Shown here piece after piece: positions 14,791 through 18,948 of a DNA stretch of 18,948 bases (position 1 is its first letter; each line of letters opens with the position of its first letter). Made by a program: the position numbers and the translations under genes. The DNA is from an uncultured Pigmentiphaga sp. Lineage in GTDB: Bacteria > Pseudomonadota > Gammaproteobacteria > Burkholderiales > Burkholderiaceae_B. Below the pieces are notes generated by a model, which made no database searches, was not told the DNA's origin, and was given only the letters and a program-made list of their open reading frames with translations. The DNA lies in the NCBI GenBank assembly GCA_937891425.1, contig CALAGD010000057.1:1-18948 (forward strand). The letters run 5' to 3'.

Positions 14791-15585
14791 CTACATGGAT
14801 ATGGTCATGCCGCCGTCAACCACCAGGATGTGGCCGTTGACGTAGGAAGCGGCACTGGATGCCAGGAATACGGCGGCGCCGGCGATTTCCCCAGGGTTGC
14901 CCCAGCGGCCCAGTGGGGTGCGCTGCTCGAAATGGCGGCGTGCGGCCGGGTCGCTTAACATGCTGGCGTTAGCCTCGGTGGCGAACCCCCCGGGAGCGAT
15001 GGCGTTGCTGGTAATGCCGTGGGGGCCGAACTCGGCCGCCAGCGCGCGCACGAGTCCGGTCAATCCGGCCTTGGTCGCGGTATAGATGGCGTCGCCCGGC
15101 CGTGCCACGTGCCCGGCGATCGAAGTGATCGCGATGAGTCGGCCGTGCCTGCGTTTCAGCATCAACCGGGTGGCCTCGCGCGCGAGCAAGATCGCGCCCG
15201 TAAGGTTGGAGTCGATCAGCGCCTGGATGGCGTCGTCCGTGAACTGATGCAGCCGCTGGCGATGGCGGGCACCCACGTTGTTCACCAGGATGTCGAGGCG
15301 TCCGTGCACGGTCTCGATCGCGTCGATGGCCCTCTGTGTAGCCTTGCCATCGCCCACTTCGAACGGCGCGATCGACGCGGCAAGTCCCGCATTGCGCAAC
15401 GTGTCGGCTGCCTGCTGCAATGCGGCGCGGTCACGCCCATTCAGTATCACGTGGGCGCCCGAAGACGCCATGGCGCGTGCGATCTCCCAGCCCAGGCCGC
15501 GCGCCGCGCCAGTGATCAGGGCCACCTGGCCGTCGAGTGCGAAGTTCTGCAGAAACGCGTGCGTGCCATTGAAGGATGCGGTCAT
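14791..15585 (-). CDS. SDR oxidoreductase, gluconate 5-dehydrogenase-like
   Basis: A 264-aa classical short-chain dehydrogenase. It shows the dinucleotide motif TGAARGLG (25-32), VILNGRD (46-52) which resembles gluconate 5-dehydrogenases, VNNVG (101-105, where the usual motif is NNAG), and the catalytic set Ser155, Tyr168, Lys172 (YTATK). The C-terminus has APGGFATE and the usual NGHILVVDGGM. GGAAGGAGA upstream of ATG 15585 gives a strong ribosome site. It follows the M61 peptidase gene by 21 bases and precedes the PTR1-type SDR by 35 bases. Unlike that neighbour it keeps the standard Ser, so the two are different enzymes and not duplicates. Substrate is unknown: a sugar acid, a keto group or a 3-oxoacyl thioester are all possible. 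Confidence 0.85.
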   Translation of the reverse strand: MTASFNGTHAFLQNFALDGQVALITGAARGLGWEIARAMASSGAHVILNGRDRAALQQAADTLRNAGLAASIAPFEVGDGKATQRAIDAIETVHGRLDILVNNVGARHRQRLHQFTDDAIQALIDSNLTGAILLAREATRLMLKRRHGRLIAITSIAGHVARPGDAIYTATKAGLTGLVRALAAEFGPHGITSNAIAPGGFATEANASMLSDPAARRHFEQRTPLGRWGNPGEIAGAAVFLASSAASYVNGHILVVDGGMTISM

Positions 15586-15606
15586 CGGCGTCTCCTTCCG
15601 GGCTGG

Positions 15607-17469
15607 TCACGACCGGCCTGCCGAAGCGTTGGCCGCTTCAGCTGTCAATGAGATGTGGTCGGTGCTGCGGGCTGCGTCGCTGCTGGCTGCCGGCGTGATG
15701 GTGCACGCGATTGACGGCGGGCTGGACAGCGTGAGGCTGAACTCGCGCAATTCATCGCGGCGGAAGACGTGGACCCGTATGGTGTTTCCCGGATGGTAGC
15801 GCCGCAGGATCTGGTCCAGCGCCGCCTGGCTGTTGACCCTGAGGCCGTCGATCGCAACCAGGATATCGTGCGCCGACAGTCCTGCCCGGTGCGCAGCGCC
15901 GCCTTCGTACACCGTGGCAAGGACGACCTCGTTGCCGTTGACGCGCGTACGGACATCCAGTGAGGGCAGCTCACTCTCGGGTTTCCATTCCAGCTGGAAT
16001 CCCTGGGTGGCCAGCAGCCGGTCAAGCGGAACGTCTTCGCGTCCGTCCGCATGGCGGGCCAGGTAATCGCGCACATCGACGCCGGTAGCTTCCTGGATCA
16101 GCATCGGCATTTCGTCTTCACGGATGCCCACCGGGCAGCCTGCATAGAAGTCGCGCCCGTAGCGACGCCACATCAGGCGCATCACGTCGTCGAGCGAACG
16201 GGCCCCGCCGGTGGCATGGCGGATCGTGAGATCGAGGCCCATCGCGACCAGAGCGCCCTTGCTGTAGTAGCTGACCAGGGCGTTGGGGGAATTCTCGTCC
16301 TGCCGGTAGAAGCGTGTCCAGGCATCGAAGGAGCTTTCCGCGACGCTCTGCTTCAGGCGACCGGGACCCCGCAGCACCGTGGTGATGTTCTTTGCGACCA
16401 GCCGCAGGTAGTCGTCAAGGGTAATGACGCCTGAGCGCAGCAGCATCAGGTCGTCGTAATAGGAGGTGAACCCCTCGAACACCCAGAGCAGGCGCGTGTA
16501 GTTCTCGCGCGACAGATCATAGGGTGCGAACGCGGCCGGTTTGATGCGCTTCACGTTCCAGGTGTGGAAGTATTCGTGGCTGACCAGGCCCAGGAATGAA
16601 CGGTAACCGTCCGTCTGCTCGGGTTTGCCGCGTACTGGCAGATCGTTGCGTGAAGTCATCAATGCCGTCGATGCGCGGTGCTCCAGCCCGCCATAGCCGT
16701 CGCCGGTAATCATGGTGAGAAAGACGTAGCGCCCAGCGCTGTCGAGAAAGGGGGCGGCCAGGGTGTCGGGTTCAAACAGGGCGATCTGCGTCTCGCAGAT
16801 CCGGCGCACGTCGGTGGCGATGCGCTCCAGGTCCAGCCCCGGGGCCATGCCCGTGAAGACCATCTCGTGGGTAGCTCCATGCGCCTCGAAGGAGATGGTC
16901 TGCGGCGTACCCATCTCGATCGGGTGATCGAGCAGCGCGTCGTAGTCGGGAGCCCGGTACCAGCCAAAGCCATGGCGCTTCGCGGCGCCCGGGTACCCGT
17001 CGGCTTCCGGCAGACTCGTATATACCTTCCAGCGGCGACGCCCCGCTGTGGCGGATGTCGCTGGCGGCACGAGCTCCAGCAGGCATTCCGCTGCTTCCTG
17101 CCCGTGGACGCGCAGGAAGACGCTGGTGCCGTTCACGAATGCGTGGGTCTCGTCCAGGTGTGCGCCCCTGACTGACAGATCCCAAGCATACACCACGCTG
17201 GTGATGGTGAGCGGGCCCATGCAGGGGTCGGCCTGCCAGGTGTTGCGGTCGACTTTGTGCAGCGCCACCCGGCGCGTGCCGCAGTGGGCTTCGATGGATT
17301 CGATCTGTCGGGCGAACTCGCGCATGAGATAGCTGCCGGGGATCCAGGCAGGCAACGAAACCATCTGACCGGCCGGGTCGGGGCGCTCAGTGGTGACGTC
17401 GACCCGGAAGCGGTGGCCGGCCAGGTCCATGGGATGGAGTCGATACCGAATGGGGGGCTGATTGCTCAT
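15607..17469 (-). CDS. M61 glycyl aminopeptidase with PDZ domain
   Basis: A zinc metallopeptidase of family M61, which removes N-terminal glycine (and alanine) from peptides. The chosen product is 620 aa. It has an N-terminal beta domain (YRLHPMDLAGHRF onward), then HEYFH (298-302; zinc ligands H298 and H302, catalytic E299), and the third ligand in WVFEGFTSYY (E332). A PDZ domain lies near residues 515-590 (TVYEGGAAHRAGLSAHDILVAIDG). No signal peptide is seen, so it is likely cytosolic. ATG 17469 is chosen because the product then starts like its relatives; the frame runs on to ATG 17541 and TTG 17550. No clear Shine-Dalgarno is present. It leads the minus-strand gene run and diverges from the enoyl-CoA hydratase gene. 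Confidence 0.9.
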   Translation of the reverse strand: MSNQPPIRYRLHPMDLAGHRFRVDVTTERPDPAGQMVSLPAWIPGSYLMREFARQIESIEAHCGTRRVALHKVDRNTWQADPCMGPLTITSVVYAWDLSVRGAHLDETHAFVNGTSVFLRVHGQEAAECLLELVPPATSATAGRRRWKVYTSLPEADGYPGAAKRHGFGWYRAPDYDALLDHPIEMGTPQTISFEAHGATHEMVFTGMAPGLDLERIATDVRRICETQIALFEPDTLAAPFLDSAGRYVFLTMITGDGYGGLEHRASTALMTSRNDLPVRGKPEQTDGYRSFLGLVSHEYFHTWNVKRIKPAAFAPYDLSRENYTRLLWVFEGFTSYYDDLMLLRSGVITLDDYLRLVAKNITTVLRGPGRLKQSVAESSFDAWTRFYRQDENSPNALVSYYSKGALVAMGLDLTIRHATGGARSLDDVMRLMWRRYGRDFYAGCPVGIREDEMPMLIQEATGVDVRDYLARHADGREDVPLDRLLATQGFQLEWKPESELPSLDVRTRVNGNEVVLATVYEGGAAHRAGLSAHDILVAIDGLRVNSQAALDQILRRYHPGNTIRVHVFRRDELREFSLTLSSPPSIACTITPAASSDAARSTDHISLTAEAANASAGRS

Positions 17470-17515
17470 GAGAAGAACGAAACGAGGTGCCGTCCGATGT
17501 TTATGTGTCGTGTCG

Positions 17516-17558
17516 ATTATCGCCCGTGGCGGCAAAGGCATGACATGCAAGCGATAAT
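17516..17558. promoter_or_regulatory. Symmetric divergent promoter region
   Basis: Two GATAAT -10-like boxes face away from each other: 17521-17516 on the minus strand (toward the M61 gene) and 17553-17558 on the plus strand (toward the enoyl-CoA hydratase). They lie inside a perfect 8-bp inverted repeat (ATTATCGC at 17516-17523, GCGATAAT at 17551-17558). Between them is an 11-bp perfect palindrome, GCATGACATGC (17538-17548). Good -35 hexamers are not seen. Starts of transcription near 17508 and 17566 are inferred. Confidence 0.4.
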
Positions 17559-17606
17559 GCGCTTGAATGCAATGACAACATGCTGAGTAGCCGCAGGAGA
17601 AGATAC

Positions 17607-18383
17607 ATGAGCGAAGCCTTTGTTCTTTCGGAAGTGAAGGGCCGCGTCGGCATTCTTACCCTAAACCGCCCACAGGCGCTCAATGCGCTCAACGACGAGC
17701 TGATGGACCAGCTAGGCGAAGCCTTGCTGGCGTTCGAGCGCAATCCGGATATCGGGTGCATCATCATTACGGGCAATGAGAAGGCGTTCGCCGCGGGCGC
17801 CGACATCTCCGTGATGCAGGGCTGGACCTACACCGACGCCTATGCGGGCGATTACATCACCCGCAACTGGGAAACCCTGAGACGTATTCGCAAGCCGGTG
17901 ATTGCGGCGGTGGCCGGGTATGCGCTGGGGGGTGGCTGCGAGCTGGCCATGATGTGCGACATCATCATTGCCGCCGATACGGCCCGTTTCGGGCAGCCTG
18001 AAATCAAGCTCGGCGTCCTGCCCGGGGCAGGTGGCACCCAGCGCCTGCCCCGGGCCATCGGCAAGGCCAAGGCCATGGACCTGATCCTCACCGGCCGCTA
18101 CATGAAAGCCGACGAGGCTGAGCGTGCCGGACTGGTGTCGCGTGTGGTACCGGCAAGTGAGCTCATGAACGAAGCGCTCGAGGCGGCTACGGTGATCGCA
18201 TCCATGTCGTTGCCTGCGCTCATGATGGCCAAGGAGTGCGTGAACCGCGCGTTCGAGACGTCGCTCAGCGAAGGCGTACTGTTCGAGCGGCGCCAGTTCC
18301 ATGCGGCGTTTGCCACGCACGATCAGAAAGAAGGCATGCGCGCGTTCATGGAAAAGCGCCAGCCAGAGTTCAGGCACGAATAG
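17607..18383 (+). CDS. Enoyl-CoA hydratase
   Basis: A crotonase-family enzyme that adds water across the double bond of 2-enoyl-CoA in fatty acid or aromatic acid breakdown. The 258-aa product is full length. It has the oxyanion-hole segments KAFAAGADI (59-67) and YALGGGCELAMMCD (105-118), and both catalytic glutamates of true hydratases: E112 in GCELA and E132 in GQPEIKLG, followed by PGAGGTQRLPR. ATG 17607 has AGGAGA (17595-17600) at good distance; the frame extends 9 codons further to ATG 17580 without family resemblance. It stands alone on the plus strand with no other beta-oxidation genes next to it, so the pathway (FadB/PaaF-like) is not certain. Confidence 0.93.
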   Translation: MSEAFVLSEVKGRVGILTLNRPQALNALNDELMDQLGEALLAFERNPDIGCIIITGNEKAFAAGADISVMQGWTYTDAYAGDYITRNWETLRRIRKPVIAAVAGYALGGGCELAMMCDIIIAADTARFGQPEIKLGVLPGAGGTQRLPRAIGKAKAMDLILTGRYMKADEAERAGLVSRVVPASELMNEALEAATVIASMSLPALMMAKECVNRAFETSLSEGVLFERRQFHAAFATHDQKEGMRAFMEKRQPEFRHE

Positions 18384-18407
18384 GCGGGTGGATGGACGGC
18401 ACCCGCC
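18383..18407 (+). terminator. Hairpin directly after the hydratase stop
   Basis: GGCGGGTG (18383-18390) and CACCCGCC (18400-18407) form a perfect 8-bp stem with a 9-base loop, starting on the last base of the TAG stop. No T-run follows, so it is a terminator-like or message-protecting hairpin and not a textbook intrinsic terminator. Confidence 0.45.
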
Positions 18408-18688
18408 GGTGGCCGGCTGGGTGGCGCGCAATGGTCATGGGCCATTGTGCGTGCTGCCAGTCCCGACGGATCGTTACGGCAGTCGATCGGGCCTTCATCG
18501 CGAACGCTATCAGTATGCAGTGATGGAAGCGAGATCACGTGACGCCACTCGATCAGCCCCTTGCGTCGCAAGGGGCTGCGACACTAGCAGCGTGAGGTGA
18601 AGCCGCTCCGTGGTGGCAGGAGTTGAAAGTGGGGCACGTTGCCAGGCGGCAACATTCTGCGACTGCATTGCCGGTCGATTCCGCCTTG
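18408..18688. other. Non-coding gap with hairpins, no gene seen
   Basis: Short open frames here show no family features, and I see no RNA gene. The stretch holds the strong hairpin at 18554-18578, a small one at 18638-18653 (GTTGCC, loop AGGC, GGCAAC) and the palindrome TCACGTGA (18535-18542). It separates the hydratase gene from the promoter array. Confidence 0.55.
18554..18578. terminator. Strong 11-bp hairpin
   Basis: CAGCCCCTTGC and GCAAGGGGCTG pair perfectly around the 3-base loop GTC. Neither side has a T-run. Placed between the hydratase gene and the promoter array, it could insulate the two or stabilise a 3' end; it could also be a dispersed repeat, which one window cannot show. Confidence 0.4.
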
Positions 18689-18718
18689 TTGACACCCTCA
18701 AAAAACTTCTGCTATAGT
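18689..18718 (+). promoter_or_regulatory. Strong promoter, first of an array (P1)
   Basis: TTGACA (18689-18694, perfect) and TATAGT (18713-18718, 5 of 6) are 18 bases apart. The following CTCGTTTCTCTGC is the kind of start region I associate with stable-RNA promoters in Burkholderiales. No coding gene follows within the window. Confidence 0.7.
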
Positions 18719-18803
18719 CTCGTTTCTCTGCACGACGCGCGAGATGATGCGAGGCGATGCGGAGGGGAAGTCGGGTTGATGAGGGCGAGGTGCCCGGGTT
18801 GAT

Positions 18804-18832
18804 TCGACAGGGCGGAAAAAGCTTGTTATAAT
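18804..18832 (+). promoter_or_regulatory. Strong promoter, second of the array (P2)
   Basis: TCGACA (18804-18809, 5 of 6) and a perfect TATAAT (18827-18832) are separated by the ideal 17 bases, and TGT just before the -10 box makes it an extended -10. Transcription would begin near 18839, at the foot of a hairpin. Confidence 0.75.
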
Positions 18833-18837
18833 TCAAG

Positions 18838-18855
18838 GTTTCCGCTTACGGAAAC
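18838..18855 (+). other. Hairpin at the inferred P2 transcript start
   Basis: GTTTCCG and CGGAAAC pair perfectly around the loop CTTA. It would lie at the very 5' end of a transcript from P2, where it could protect the leader or take part in its processing. Confidence 0.4.
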
Positions 18856-18938
18856 GAGAGCAACGGTAGTTGTTTTTGTGGAAGTGCCGGTTTTGCTGGC
18901 GGGGTGGTTGAGCGAAGCGAGTTGAAAAAACGCAACGC

Positions 18939-18944
18939 TTGACA
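18939..18944 (+). promoter_or_regulatory. Third -35 box, promoter cut by the window end (P3)
   Basis: A perfect TTGACA lies 4 bases before the window end; its -10 box would be outside. Like P1 it continues as TTGACAC. Together with P1 and P2 it suggests a tandem promoter array leading into a gene just to the right. Confidence 0.4.
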
Positions 18945-18948
18945 CGGT

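Noticed and set aside
18510..18836. Minus-strand open frame in the right-hand gap (108 aa)
   Set aside because: It covers the hairpin and both strong plus-strand promoters and has no recognisable protein features.

Overview
The window is GC-rich, tightly packed bacterial chromosome that reads as a betaproteobacterium of the order Burkholderiales, most likely family Alcaligenaceae (Bordetella/Achromobacter/Pusillimonas-like). The reasons are two orphan Bug-type (tripartite tricarboxylate transporter-like) periplasmic binding proteins, the gene order hemA-prfA-prmC-grxD-ubiX, and the housekeeping proteins themselves. This placement is from family knowledge and was not tested by any search. I see no insertion sequence, phage gene, CRISPR array, frameshift or pseudogene.

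Layout. (1) 1-203: the 5' part of a tRNA-Phe gene on the minus strand with its promoter, back-to-back with the hemA promoter. (2) 268-4566, plus strand: a housekeeping run of hemA (first step of C5 haem synthesis), prfA (release factor 1), prmC (methylates the release-factor GGQ), grxD (monothiol glutaredoxin) and ubiX (prenyl-FMN synthase). (3) 4591-10365: an accessory catabolic block. A Bug solute-binding protein is on the minus strand. A 410-bp regulatory gap follows, then a plus-strand operon: a 4,5-dihydroxyphthalate-decarboxylase-like protein, a second Bug protein and a succinate-semialdehyde-type aldehyde dehydrogenase. A convergent IclR regulator closes the block. (4) 10484-11305: a GpdQ/CpdA-type metallophosphodiesterase, divergent from iclR. 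(5) 17469-11385, minus strand: six closely spaced genes: an M61 glycyl aminopeptidase with a PDZ domain, a gluconate-5-dehydrogenase-like SDR, a pteridine-reductase (PTR1)-type SDR, folB, ttcA and hisC. (6) 17607-18383: an enoyl-CoA hydratase, divergent from the M61 gene. (7) 18384-18948: no gene, but strong hairpins and then a staggered array of strong sigma70 promoters typical of a stable-RNA operon that must start just beyond the right edge.

How it fits together. PrmC modifies the product of the gene it overlaps. FolB and the PTR1-type reductase next to it both act on pterins. The 6024-10365 block looks like a complete uptake-catabolism-regulation cassette for a small carboxylated compound, but the substrate cannot be read from sequence. 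I found no clearly undescribed system. The observations most worth follow-up are the substrate of that cassette, the PTR1-like enzyme beside folB, and the promoter array at the right end.
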